Below, piece by piece: positions 20,279-29,269 of a stretch of 64,000 bases of DNA. Numbering within the stretch: position 1 is the stretch's first letter; each line of letters begins with the position of its first letter. The DNA comes from Candidatus Rhodoferax mariagerensis. GTDB taxonomy: Bacteria; Pseudomonadota; Gammaproteobacteria; Burkholderiales; Burkholderiaceae_C. Location: positions 5,259-69,258 of the forward strand of contig JADKAW010000041.1 of the NCBI GenBank assembly GCA_016719055.1, written 5' to 3'. The notes under the pieces were generated by a model that was given only the letters and a program-made list of their open reading frames with translations, did not search any database and was not told the DNA's origin. The position numbers and the translations under genes were made by a program.

Positions 20279-20842
20279 TTATACGGCATTCAAACGCTTG
20301 AGAATAGCGCGTGCCAACAAATGTGCATGCATTCCGGTGCGCGCCGTAATCAAGTCACCATCTTCAACCAGGTCTTGATCCACAAACTCTGCGCCATAGG
20401 CCAGTGCATCACCGTGAAGGTTGTTGTGACAGGTCAGCTTGCGCCCCTTGACCAAACCAGGAATTGGCGCGGCCAGCCACAAACCGTGGCAAATAATGCC
20501 TTTGATCACTTGGGGTCGCTGAAATGCACGCTCAAGAAACGCACTCGCTGGCGGTATTTTGGACAAATCGTCGGTGTAGCGCAGACGATCTGACACGATG
20601 CCCGACGGCACGATCACGGCGGCCAGTGTGTCTAGTTCTGAATCAGAAATGGACTCAAAGCTGTCCCGGCATTCAAGCGGTACTTTGTACTCGTGTCCGG
20701 TGAAGGTGATGTGATCCTGACCCCATAAACGTGAAACGAATCGCGCCTTCACACCGCTTTCCGCAAAACGAGAGTGGTAGTACCAAATCTCGTGCTCGTA
20801 GTAATCACTTTCAATCAGAATTGCAACAGTTTGATCAGCCAT
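20279..20842 (-). CDS. DJ-1/PfpI family protein (short form)
   Basis: 187 residues, close to the core DJ-1/PfpI fold without the long insertions of the two paralogues at 8.8 and 13.6 kb. Motifs: a Glu in the first strand-turn (ILIESDYYEHE), VIVPSGIVSDRLR, and the nucleophile elbow GIICHGLWLAAP with Cys at about 118 followed by His. PfpI-type peptidase/deglycase or Hsp31-like activity is possible. ATG at 20842 preferred over the frame extension to 20866 (AAGGA upstream). It leads the group DJ-1 / glgX / AGE-STAS; an FNR-like box lies about 195 bp upstream. Confidence 0.85.
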   Translation of the reverse strand: MADQTVAILIESDYYEHEIWYYHSRFAESGVKARFVSRLWGQDHITFTGHEYKVPLECRDSFESISDSELDTLAAVIVPSGIVSDRLRYTDDLSKIPPASAFLERAFQRPQVIKGIICHGLWLAAPIPGLVKGRKLTCHNNLHGDALAYGAEFVDQDLVEDGDLITARTGMHAHLLARAILKRLNAV

Positions 20843-21459
20843 GAGGCACATCCTTTGAGGCAGCAACAGACTGCCAAATACAGCTACTTACGTCAGAACA
20901 TCAACAGCGTCGCTCTGACAGACATCCAACTAAAAGTGCAAATGCAACCTTCCAAGCCACAAAATGGTTGCTCCAGGCACAAACAACTGGCATCAATCAC
21001 AATGATTCTGCTAACAGAAAATCTAACAAACGACTTTGACAAAAATCAAACTAAGTCTCACGAAAGTTTAAGTTTTGCTTAGAAAGTTTGCTTGGGATCA
21101 AATATACGTCAATTTTTTCATTTTTGCATTAAATTTTTATGACGGTAAACCCTTATGGGCACGAGTCTCGCTGTCACCTTCGCAACTGGGCAGCCGAGCT
21201 GCTCGTTGATAGTCTTTCAGTTCATGCAGCGTTAACCGGGTGCGAGCCTGCAAGGCCAGCTCGGCTCTCAAGGCCGCCACCAGCCTTGCATGTGGTTTTT
21301 TTTCGACACCAAACTGGGCTTGGCCTAAATGGCAATCACCTTGGGCAACATCAGGCAATTTGCCACCGTGCGCTAGCTCCGGCGCAGCCAACCTTAGCGG
21401 CGCGGCTCAGGCATTGACTATCATGCTGGGTTTCACGGTGCATTTTCACCATTACCCAA
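20843..21459. other. Intergenic region between the DJ-1/glgX group and uvrA
   Basis: 617 bp, AT-rich at the left and high-GC from about 21170. It should hold the divergent promoters of the minus-strand DJ-1/glgX group and of uvrA. An FNR-like box is at 21036-21049. Overlapping short frames at 21137-21490 show no recognisable protein. Confidence 0.6.
21036..21049. promoter_or_regulatory. FNR/ANR-like box
   Basis: TTGAC-AAAA-ATCAA matches the TTGAT-N4-ATCAA consensus at nine of ten positions. It is 194 bp upstream of the DJ-1/PfpI start at 20842. The presence of narGHJI, dcuB and aspA in the window makes an FNR-type regulator in this organism likely; occupancy is untested. Confidence 0.5.
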
Positions 21460-24400
21460 TTGAGCCCCATCGCCTTGAACACGCCTGAAGACGGCAACCA
21501 CCTCGAATCTAAAAGAGATGGAAAGTACCTTGCCACCGTCCTGCAGCATCAGACCATCAGCATTCGTGGTGCGCGCACGCACAACCTGAAAAATATCGAC
21601 CTCGATATTCCGCGCAACCAGCTGGTGGTGATCACCGGCCTTAGCGGTTCGGGCAAATCCAGCCTGGCTTTTGATACCTTGTACGCCGAAGGTCAGCGTC
21701 GTTATGTCGAAAGCCTGTCCACCTATGCGCGCCAGTTTTTGCAGCTAATGGACAAGCCCGATGTGGATGTGATTGAGGGCCTGAGCCCGGCGATTTCCAT
21801 CGAGCAAAAAGCCACCAGCCACAACCCGCGCTCGACCGTGGGCACCGTGACAGAAATCCACGACTACCTGCGCCTGCTGTTTGCCCGCGCCGGCACGCCG
21901 TATTGCCCTGACCACCACCTGCCGCTGCAATCTCAATCCGTGAGCCAGATGGTCGACACCACGCTGGCCTTGCCTGCCGACACCCGTCTGATGGTGCTGG
22001 CACCGCTGGCACGCGAGAAAAAGGGCGAATTTCTGGATGTATTTGCCGACATGCAGGCGCAAGGTTATGTGCGCTTTCGTGTCAATGGCGTGGCCTACGA
22101 GTTTGACCGGTTGCCCGCCTTGAAAAAGACCGAGAAACACGACATTGACGTGGTGATCGACCGCATCAAGGTGCGCCGCGCACCGCTGGCACAGCTGGTG
22201 GTGCACGACGCCATGGATATGGATGACACCGTGCCCGATGCCACCACCGTGGCTGCCCATGCCGACTTTGCCGCGCTCAAGCAACGCCTGGCCGAAAGCT
22301 TCGAGTCCGCTCTGCGCCTAGCTGGTGGGCGTGCCCTGGTTGTCGAAATTGATAGCGGCTTGCGCAATGAAGACGAGGGCTACAGGCCAAAAGAGCACTT
22401 ATTCAATGCCAAGTTCGCCTGTCCGGTGTGCAATTACTCGATTGCCGAGCTGGAGCCACGGCTGTTTTCGTTCAACTCGCCCGTCGGCGCTTGCCCAAGT
22501 TGTGACGGTCTTGGCATGCAGGATTTTTTTGACCCGGCGCGGGTTGTGGCGTTCCCCAGTTTGAGCCTGGCCAGCGGCGCCATCAAGGGCTGGGACCGGC
22601 GCAACGCCTATTACTTTGCCATGCTCGAAAGCCTGGCTGCGCATTACAGGTTTGACATTGAGCAGGCCTTTGAGTCCTTGCCAGAAACGGTGCGGCAGGC
22701 AGTGCTACAGGGCTCTGGCGAGGAGGAGATCAGGTTTTCCTATGCAATGGAATCGGGTAGCAACGTCGGTAAAAAGGTCACGAAGAAACACCCGTTCGAG
22801 GGAATCATCCCCAACATGCAGCGGCGCTACCGCGAAACCGACTCGGCCTTGGTGCGCGAAGATCTGGCGCGATACCGCAGCACCCAACCCTGCCCCGACT
22901 GTGGCGGCAGCCGGCTGCGCACCGAGGCGCGCCATGTCAAGATTGGCGAGGGTGCCCAAGCGTGCGCCATTTTTGAGCTCAGCCACCACACGCTGGCCGA
23001 GTGTTTTGACTACTTCAGCACCTTGCAAATGCATGGCGCAAAAGGCGACATCGCCGCCAAGGTGGTGCGCGAGATCAGCCTACGCCTGAAGTTCCTCAAC
23101 GATGTGGGCCTGACCTACCTCAGCCTGGACCGCAGTGCCGAGACGCTCAGCGGTGGCGAAAGCCAGCGCATCCGACTGGCCAGCCAGATTGGCAGCGGCC
23201 TGACCGGTGTCATGTACGTTTTGGATGAGCCCAGCATCGGCCTGCACCAGCGCGACAACGACCGCCTGATCGACACCCTGAAACACCTGCGTGACATTGG
23301 CAACAGTGTGCTGGTGGTGGAGCACGACGAAGACATGATGCGCGCCGCCGACCAGATCATTGATCTGGGGCCGGGCGCGGGCGTGCACGGCGGGCGCGTC
23401 ATGGCGCAGGGCACATTTGAGCAGGTTAAGGCCAACCCGCAATCGCTCACCGGCCAGTATCTGGCGCAAGTGCTGAAGATCGACGTGCCGGCTCAGCGCA
23501 CGGCCTGGTTGGCCTCGGAGCCCGCTCCAGTAGCCGCTGACAAGGCCAAGCCGCAGCGGTTTGCGCCCAGCCCGGCCGCGGTGCGCCGCGCCGCGCGCGA
23601 GGCGATTCATTTGTCAACCCAGGGCAAATACCAGGCGCTCAAGGTTGTCGGGGCCAGCGGACATAACCTGAAGCGGGTAGATGCCGTTTTTCCGGTCGGA
23701 CTGCTGACCTGCGTCACCGGCGTGTCCGGCTCCGGCAAGTCTACCTTGGTCAATGACACGCTTTACAAGGCTGTGGCACGCACCATCTATCGGGCGCATG
23801 ACGAGCCGTCTGAGCACGTTGCCATCGAGGGCATTGAGTACTTTGACAAGGTCATTAACGTCGACCAGTCACCCATTGGCCGCACACCCCGTAGCAACCC
23901 GGCCACCTACACCGGCCTGTTCACCCCAATTCGCGAGCTGATGGCCGAGGTGCCCACGGCGCGCGAGCGCGGCTACGGTCCGGGGCGCTTCAGTTTTAAC
24001 GTGAGCCAGGCCAGCGGCGGTGGGCGTTGCGAAGCGTGCGAGGGTGATGGCATGGTCAAGGTCGAGATGCACTTTTTACCCGATGTCTATGTGCCCTGCG
24101 ATGTATGCGCGGGCAAGCGCTACAACCGCGAAACCCTTGAAGTGTTGTACAAGGGCAAAAACATCGCGCAGATTCTGGACCTGACGGTCGAGGCCGCCCA
24201 TGAGTTTTTCAAAGCTGTGCCCACCATCGCCCGCAAACTGCACACCTTGCTGGATGTGGGCCTGAGTTACATCCGCCTGGGTCAGGCTGCCACCACCTTG
24301 TCGGGTGGAGAAGCGCAGCGCGTCAAGCTGGCACTGGAACTGAGTAAACGCGACACTGGTCGCACCCTATATATCTTGGACGAGCCCACCACCGGGCTGC

Positions 24401-24633
24401 ACTTTGCCGACATCAAGCTGCTGCTCAAAGTGCTGCACCAGCTGCGCGACGCCGGCAACACCATAGTGGTGATCGAACATAACCTGGACGTGATCAAAAC
24501 CGCCGACTGGCTGATCGACATGGGCCCCGAGGGTGGCAGTGGCGGCGGCACCGTGGTGGGGGTCGGCACCCCCGAGGCGCTGGCTGCCAATGCCGCCAGC
24601 CATACCGGGCGCTACCTGGCGCGGCTGTTGTAA
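21460..24633 (+). CDS. uvrA: UvrABC excinuclease subunit A
   Basis: 1057 residues, longer than the usual ~940. It contains two ABC ATPase modules: Walker A GLSGSGKSS near 60 and GVSGSGKST near 750, and signatures LSGGESQRIRLA and LSGGEAQRVKLA. The Cys-rich zinc regions include CPVCNYSIAE, CPSCDGLG and CEACEGDG with CDVCAGKR. The extra length is mainly the linker between modules (PAPVAADKAKPQRFAPSP) and an N-terminal extension. UvrA dimers find bulky DNA lesions and load UvrB. No ATG precedes the conserved core; TTG at 21460 (or 21475) is the likeliest start in a frame open from 21418, without a good ribosome-binding site, so the N-terminus is uncertain. Confidence 0.95.
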   Translation: MSPIALNTPEDGNHLESKRDGKYLATVLQHQTISIRGARTHNLKNIDLDIPRNQLVVITGLSGSGKSSLAFDTLYAEGQRRYVESLSTYARQFLQLMDKPDVDVIEGLSPAISIEQKATSHNPRSTVGTVTEIHDYLRLLFARAGTPYCPDHHLPLQSQSVSQMVDTTLALPADTRLMVLAPLAREKKGEFLDVFADMQAQGYVRFRVNGVAYEFDRLPALKKTEKHDIDVVIDRIKVRRAPLAQLVVHDAMDMDDTVPDATTVAAHADFAALKQRLAESFESALRLAGGRALVVEIDSGLRNEDEGYRPKEHLFNAKFACPVCNYSIAELEPRLFSFNSPVGACPSCDGLGMQDFFDPARVVAFPSLSLASGAIKGWDRRNAYYFAMLESLAAHYRFDIEQAFESLPETVRQAVLQGSGEEEIRFSYAMESGSNVGKKVTKKHPFEGIIPNMQRRYRETDSALVREDLARYRSTQPCPDCGGSRLRTEARHVKIGEGAQACAIFELSHHTLAECFDYFSTLQMHGAKGDIAAKVVREISLRLKFLNDVGLTYLSLDRSAETLSGGESQRIRLASQIGSGLTGVMYVLDEPSIGLHQRDNDRLIDTLKHLRDIGNSVLVVEHDEDMMRAADQIIDLGPGAGVHGGRVMAQGTFEQVKANPQSLTGQYLAQVLKIDVPAQRTAWLASEPAPVAADKAKPQRFAPSPAAVRRAAREAIHLSTQGKYQALKVVGASGHNLKRVDAVFPVGLLTCVTGVSGSGKSTLVNDTLYKAVARTIYRAHDEPSEHVAIEGIEYFDKVINVDQSPIGRTPRSNPATYTGLFTPIRELMAEVPTARERGYGPGRFSFNVSQASGGGRCEACEGDGMVKVEMHFLPDVYVPCDVCAGKRYNRETLEVLYKGKNIAQILDLTVEAAHEFFKAVPTIARKLHTLLDVGLSYIRLGQAATTLSGGEAQRVKLALELSKRDTGRTLYILDEPTTGLHFADIKLLLKVLHQLRDAGNTIVVIEHNLDVIKTADWLIDMGPEGGSGGGTVVGVGTPEALAANAASHTGRYLARLL

Positions 24634-24681
24634 CGGCGCGGTGCTGGCGCGCCAATCGCCGCTCGTATTAGACTTGGCCCC

Positions 24682-25719
24682 ATGAAAAAGCTGTTGCGTG
24701 ATTTGTCCTACCTGAGTGGTCTGCGGGATCGCCAGGCCATGGACTTTGCATTGGTGAAGCTGGTTGGCCAGAGTGACCTGTGGCATTTCAATGCGGTGCG
24801 CCTGGTGCGTGCGGTCGGTCCGTCAGACGACCAGCATTGGGTCACGTTGGGCAAGCTCGACGGCCACCACGATGCGCCCGAGCGCGACCAATTCTGGTTT
24901 GACCCGGCCACCTTACCGTGCCTGGCAGAGTTTCCGCAACGCGAAGATGCCATCGTGACCGAATCTGTGGTGCGCTGCGGGCAGGGCCCTTTCACCACCG
25001 TATTCCCCATCGACACCCAAGCCAGTGTCTGCAGCCTGCTGGAGGTTGAGTCTGACGCGGTGGTTTCGGTCGATACCGAAGTGCTGATTGACAGCGTGCT
25101 GCACCTGTATGAAAACTTGCAGGGCTTGCTGGACTATGGTGAGCGCGACACTCTGACCGAGCTGCTTAACCGCAAAACCTTTGACGGTGCCTTCTTGCGC
25201 GCTGCGCAAACCCAGGACGAACATCAACTACTCGACCACCCTGACCGGCGTTGCGCCAAAAACCAAAGCAGCTACTGGCTCGCTGTGATTGACATCGACC
25301 ATTTCAAACATGTCAACGACAATTTTGGCCACCTGATTGGCGACGAGGTGCTGCTACTACTGGCACGTCAGATGCGCACCAATTTCCGCTTTCACGATCA
25401 GCTCTATCGCTTTGGCGGCGAAGAGTTTGTGGTGCTAATGCGCTGCGCCAACCACGCTGACGCGCTGTCGGCGCTGGAGCGTTTCAGGCGCCAAATCGAG
25501 CAACACGCTTTTCCACAGGTGGGGCGCATCACCATCAGCATCGGTTTCGCCCCACTGCGCGACAATGACACCCCCAGCGGCGCCTTTGACCGCGCCGACA
25601 AGGCGGTTTATTACGCCAAGGGCAATGGCCGCAATCAGATTTGCAGTTACACCGCGCTGGTTGAGGCCGGCGAACTCGTTGAACAATCAGACGGTGCTGA
25701 AGAAGTTGACTTTTTTTAG
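24682..25719 (+). CDS. Diguanylate cyclase with N-terminal sensor region
   Basis: 345 residues. The first ~150 are GAF-like, with no membrane segment. A helix (HLYENLQGLLDYGERDTLTE) leads to the GGDEF domain with LAVIDIDHFKHVNDNFGHLI and the active-site motif GGEEF, which supports c-di-GMP synthesis. The I-site RxxD is not obvious. A short cytoplasmic diguanylate cyclase of this type is often encoded near housekeeping genes. It lies 48 bp after uvrA and ends 9 bp before the CoA-transferase gene. Confidence 0.92.
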   Translation: MKKLLRDLSYLSGLRDRQAMDFALVKLVGQSDLWHFNAVRLVRAVGPSDDQHWVTLGKLDGHHDAPERDQFWFDPATLPCLAEFPQREDAIVTESVVRCGQGPFTTVFPIDTQASVCSLLEVESDAVVSVDTEVLIDSVLHLYENLQGLLDYGERDTLTELLNRKTFDGAFLRAAQTQDEHQLLDHPDRRCAKNQSSYWLAVIDIDHFKHVNDNFGHLIGDEVLLLLARQMRTNFRFHDQLYRFGGEEFVVLMRCANHADALSALERFRRQIEQHAFPQVGRITISIGFAPLRDNDTPSGAFDRADKAVYYAKGNGRNQICSYTALVEAGELVEQSDGAEEVDFF

Positions 25720-25728
25720 GGGCCTGGC

Positions 25729-27678
25729 ATGCACACCCAAATCAATGACCTGCATTCAAACGGCGCGCGGCGCAACAAGGTGGTCAGCGCCCAGGAGGCC
25801 GTGCGCCTGATCCACGATGGCGACACCATCGCCACCGGCGGTTTTATCGGCATCGGCTTTGCCGAAGAAGTGGCTGTGGCCCTGGAAGATCGCTTTTTGC
25901 AGTCACGCGAAGAAACCGGTATGGGTTCGCCAATAAACCTCACGCTGATGTACGCTGCCGGTCAGGGGGACGGCAAAAACCGGGGGCTGAATCATTTTGG
26001 CCATGCCGGCCTGGTACGCCGAGTGATCGGCGGGCACTGGGGTCTGGCACCAGCGCTGCAAGAGCTGGCCATCAACAACCAGATTGAGGCCTACAACCTG
26101 CCACAAGGTGTGATCACCCACCTGTTTCGCGACATTGCTGCGGGCAAACCGGGCACTTTGACCCATGTCGGCCTAGACACTTTTGTCGACCCACAACATG
26201 GTGGTGGCAAGATCAACGCGGTCACGCATGACGACCTAGTGCGCCGGATGAACATTGACGGTCGAGATTACCTTTTTTATAAGGCCATCCCGATTCAGGT
26301 GGGCATTATTCGCGCCACCACAGCTGACCCTGACGGCAACCTGAGCATGGAGCGCGAAGCGCTGACGCTGGAGGCGCTGGCCATTGCCATGGCGGCACAC
26401 AACAGCGGCGGCATTGTGATTGCTCAGGTTGAGCGCTTGGCCGAACGCAACACCCTGCATTCGCGCAGTGTCAAGATCCCTGGGGTGCTGGTGGATGCGG
26501 TGGTGGTCGCAACCAATCCTGCCTACCACATGCAGACTTTTTCCGAACCCTATAACCCGGCTTATTCGGGTGAAATTCGGGTTCCCATGAGCCTGATGGA
26601 GCCCATGAGCCTGAGCGAGCGCAAGATCATCGCCCGGCGCGCCGCACTGGAGCTAAAACCCAACGATGTGGTCAACCTGGGCATTGGTATGCCTGAAGGG
26701 GTGGCGTCTGTCGCCGTCGAAGAAAAATTGTTTGACCTGCTGACCCTGACTGCCGAGCCTGGTGTGATTGGTGGCATTCCCGCGGGTGGGCTGAGTTTTG
26801 GCGCTGCCGTCAATGCCCAGGCGGTGATCGACCAGCCCAACCAGTTTGACTTTTACGACGGTGGCGGCTTGGACGTGGCGGTGCTGGGCTTGGCCCAGGC
26901 CGACGCCCAGGGCAACCTGAACGTCAGCAAATTTGGCAGCCGCCTGTCGGGCGCGGGCGGTTTCATCAATATCAGCCAGAATGCCAAAAAGGTGGTGTTT
27001 GTGGGCACCTTCACCACGGGTGGTTTGCAGGTCAGTGTAGACAATGCCCAGTTGCAAATTGCGCAAGAGGGCAGCCAACACAAGTTTTTGCAGCAGGTGG
27101 AGCATCGGACCTTCAGCGCCCGCGAAGCTCTGGCCCGTGGCCGCAAGGTGCTGTATGTGACGGAGCGCTGTGTTTTTCAGCTGGTCGACCAGAGCGGGCA
27201 GCCGACACTAGCGCTGATAGAAATCGCGCCAGGTATGGATTTGCAGCGCGACATTCTGGCGCACATGGATTTTGTGCCCCTGATCAGCCCGCAGCTTAAA
27301 ATCATGGACGCTGCACTGTTTGGCATCGAACCGCTGGGCCTGCGTGAGCGCTTGCTGCAAACCCCGCTGGCCAAACGACTCGACTTGAAACGCGCCCATC
27401 GCATGCTGTTTATCAATTTTGAGGGCCTGTCGGTCGAGAGCGCACAAGACATTGATGCCATTGAGACCGGGGTGACCGAACTGCTTGAACCTTTAGGCCA
27501 CCGGGTTGCGGTGGTCGTCAACTACGACAGCTTTAATATTCTGCCGGCGCTGCTTGACAGCTACACCGCCATGGTACAACGGCTCAGTCGGCGCTTTTAC
27601 AGCCAGGTCACGCGCTATGGCAGTGGCGGTTTTTTGAAGGCTCAGCTAGAGGCAAGCCAGCCCGACACATCAGACTGA
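25729..27678 (+). CDS. Acyl-CoA:acetate/propionate CoA-transferase-like protein, extended
   Basis: 649 residues. The first ~520 follow the fused alpha+beta architecture of Pct/YdiF enzymes: GDTIATGGFIGIGFAEEVAV at the N-terminus, VVNLGIGMPEGVASVAVEE at the start of the second half, and the Glu-containing LTAEPGVIGG loop at the position of the catalytic Glu that forms the CoA thioester. The final ~115 residues (HRMLFINFEGLSVESAQDID to the end) are an additional domain of unknown role; classical Pct is about 520-530 residues. Known chemistry: transfer of CoA between short acyl groups. Start ATG has AGGGG upstream. A hairpin follows at 27710-27730. Confidence 0.88.
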   Translation: MHTQINDLHSNGARRNKVVSAQEAVRLIHDGDTIATGGFIGIGFAEEVAVALEDRFLQSREETGMGSPINLTLMYAAGQGDGKNRGLNHFGHAGLVRRVIGGHWGLAPALQELAINNQIEAYNLPQGVITHLFRDIAAGKPGTLTHVGLDTFVDPQHGGGKINAVTHDDLVRRMNIDGRDYLFYKAIPIQVGIIRATTADPDGNLSMEREALTLEALAIAMAAHNSGGIVIAQVERLAERNTLHSRSVKIPGVLVDAVVVATNPAYHMQTFSEPYNPAYSGEIRVPMSLMEPMSLSERKIIARRAALELKPNDVVNLGIGMPEGVASVAVEEKLFDLLTLTAEPGVIGGIPAGGLSFGAAVNAQAVIDQPNQFDFYDGGGLDVAVLGLAQADAQGNLNVSKFGSRLSGAGGFINISQNAKKVVFVGTFTTGGLQVSVDNAQLQIAQEGSQHKFLQQVEHRTFSAREALARGRKVLYVTERCVFQLVDQSGQPTLALIEIAPGMDLQRDILAHMDFVPLISPQLKIMDAALFGIEPLGLRERLLQTPLAKRLDLKRAHRMLFINFEGLSVESAQDIDAIETGVTELLEPLGHRVAVVVNYDSFNILPALLDSYTAMVQRLSRRFYSQVTRYGSGGFLKAQLEASQPDTSD

Positions 27679-27709
27679 GCCTGTCGTTACAGTTCTACTG
27701 TGCAATTTT

Positions 27710-27730
27710 TTACTATTGTTTTAATAGTAA
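27710..27730. terminator. Hairpin between convergent CoA-transferase and deoC genes
   Basis: Perfect 8-bp stem TTACTATT / AATAGTAA with loop GTTTT, placed between two converging genes; T-rich sequence lies just upstream and within. It may act as a bidirectional but weak (AT-only stem) terminator. Confidence 0.55.
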
Positions 27731-27740
27731 CTAGAGCCCA

Positions 27741-28550
27741 TCAGTAAAGGGATGAGGGGGTATTTGGTGGCATTTCAACGCCGCCAAGCACAGCCTCAAT
27801 GTCGCTCAGCAGGCTGCTCGCTCCAATGCGAAAACGTGTGGGCTTCAGTGCCTCATCACCCAAATACTGCTGCATAAGCGCTGCAAAAACTATAGCTTCT
27901 TGCACTGTCCTGATGCCGCCTGAGGCCTTAAAACCCGCATAACTACGCGCCGCGGGGTGGGCTGCAATGGCGCTGAGCATGGTACGCGCGGCCTCAGGCG
28001 TTGCATGAACAGGCGTCTTGCCGGTACTGGTCTTTAAAAAATTGGCACCAGCATCCAGTGCCAGTTCGCTGGCACGCCGGATCAGTGCAGGGGCTCGTAA
28101 TTCACCAGTTTCCAGAATCACCTTCAGTACTAGGCCCGGACAGGCATGGCGCACTGCGCTCAGCAGCGCGGTCACCGCTGTCTCGTCGCCCGCCATCAGC
28201 GCCTTGTAGGGTAGAACTACATCAACTTCTTGCGCGCCGGCTTGCGCGATCTGCAAGGCGTCTTGCACCGCCAGAGCCACGTCGGGGCTGCCATGGGGAA
28301 AATTGGCCACTGCTGCCACGCCAATGTGCGTCGGCAACTGCGCCCGCGCAAAAGCCGCCAGATGCGGCCATACACAAACGGCGGCCACAGGACCAAACGG
28401 GCCTTGCGCGCGCTGGCAGAGATTGGCAATGTCGGCTTCAATGTCTTGGTTGTTCAGGCTGGTAAGGTCCAGGCATGTCAAGGCGATGTGGGCGCTGTTT
28501 GACAGGTTATGTTGCCATCTGGGACGGGGGTTTGGGATTGATGAGGTCAT
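27741..28550 (-). CDS. deoC: Deoxyribose-phosphate aldolase
   Basis: 269 residues, class I (Schiff-base) aldolase of the DeoC family. Seen: LKVILETGEL, the Schiff-base Lys in FLKTSTGK, and the second conserved Lys in YAGFKASGGIRT. It cleaves 2-deoxyribose-5-phosphate to acetaldehyde and glyceraldehyde-3-phosphate in deoxynucleoside catabolism. ATG at 28550 chosen; a TTG at 28592 would extend into dispersed repeat R1 and is unlikely. No other deo gene is adjacent. Confidence 0.92.
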   Translation of the reverse strand: MTSSIPNPRPRWQHNLSNSAHIALTCLDLTSLNNQDIEADIANLCQRAQGPFGPVAAVCVWPHLAAFARAQLPTHIGVAAVANFPHGSPDVALAVQDALQIAQAGAQEVDVVLPYKALMAGDETAVTALLSAVRHACPGLVLKVILETGELRAPALIRRASELALDAGANFLKTSTGKTPVHATPEAARTMLSAIAAHPAARSYAGFKASGGIRTVQEAIVFAALMQQYLGDEALKPTRFRIGASSLLSDIEAVLGGVEMPPNTPSSLY

Positions 28551-28581
28551 GGCGGGGATGATACGTTGCGGTATTCGATAA

Positions 28582-28758
28582 AAGTCAAGCAAGTTGTCGC
28601 AAAAAGTGGAAGGAATGTGGGTTAATTTTCTGGTGATTTGGAGTCCTTGATTTTTGGTTTACCAGAGTTGAGATGAACCTCAGTGACGCAGCTCCAGTCG
28701 CGTGTATTTTTTGACCAGCGCTGTGGATGTTGATCACGAGCCTGGGCATAGACGTCAG
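28582..28758 (+). repeat. Dispersed repeat R1, copy 2
   Basis: Direct copy of 3691-3864 with scattered mismatches and a 4-nt insertion (GCAA). It ends at the same GACGTCAG as copy 1, after which the two loci differ. Here it lies just upstream of deoC and 300 bp before the intron remnant. Confidence 0.7.
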
Positions 28759-29077
28759 AGCGTTTTTGCAGTAACAGCCCGACGCATTGCCGAGGTGAGT
28801 GCTGAGTTGCTCCAAGCGATCGTGCGTCAGCGTTACAAACTGCTGTTACGTCCCAAGCAAATCTCAACTCGTAATCCCACGCTTTGATAAGGCGAAATTG
28901 GCGAGATGTCCCGCGGTTGCGCTCGCTGCTGCGAAAGCAGGAGAAAAGACCGGGAATGGGACGCTGCCATGAAGATCAACGACGCTGGCCAAATGCATGC
29001 TTCGCAAACCTGGGACTGTTCACCATGGCAACCGCCCACCGAGCGAGCCAATCCCGACGAGGAAACCGCTGACCGGA
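28759..29077. other. Gene-less stretch before the intron domain V
   Basis: No credible protein is encoded. The right part probably belongs to the 3' portion of the group II intron (domain IV or flanking), but only domain V-VI is diagnostic. The left part continues from repeat R1. Confidence 0.5.
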
Positions 29078-29149
29078 GAGCCGTGTGCGGGAAAATCGCA
29101 CGCACGGTTCGGAGGGAGGGGAGGACGGTGTCTTTCCCTACCCCTATCC
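29078..29149 (+). mobile_element. Group II intron 3' end (domains V and VI), truncated
   Basis: 29078-29110 folds as domain V: arms GAGCCGTG/CACGGTTC, a 2-nt CG bulge on the 3' side, then TGCG/CGCA closed by a GGAAAAT loop. The catalytic AGC is at its base. It is followed by GGAGGGAGGGG and a domain VI-like end finishing CCCTACCCCTAT. No intron-encoded reverse transcriptase is present, so this is a fragment. The exact 3' splice position is uncertain by several bases. Confidence 0.85.
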
Positions 29150-29269
29150 AGGCTTGCCTTAGATAAATTCCCCAAAATCCACGGACGGCGCAAGCGCCTA
29201 CCGGCAAAACGCCATGTCACCGCCGACCAAAAAGTAGTTAATTTGGCCGTCCTGCCTGGAGCAGTTTGG

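Noticed and set aside
21137..21490. Overlapping short frames before uvrA
   Set aside because: Several frames on both strands, none with recognisable sequence or a good ribosome-binding site.
28585..28867. Minus-strand frames over repeat R1 copy 2
   Set aside because: The matching frame in copy 1 diverges outside the repeat; coding is not supported.
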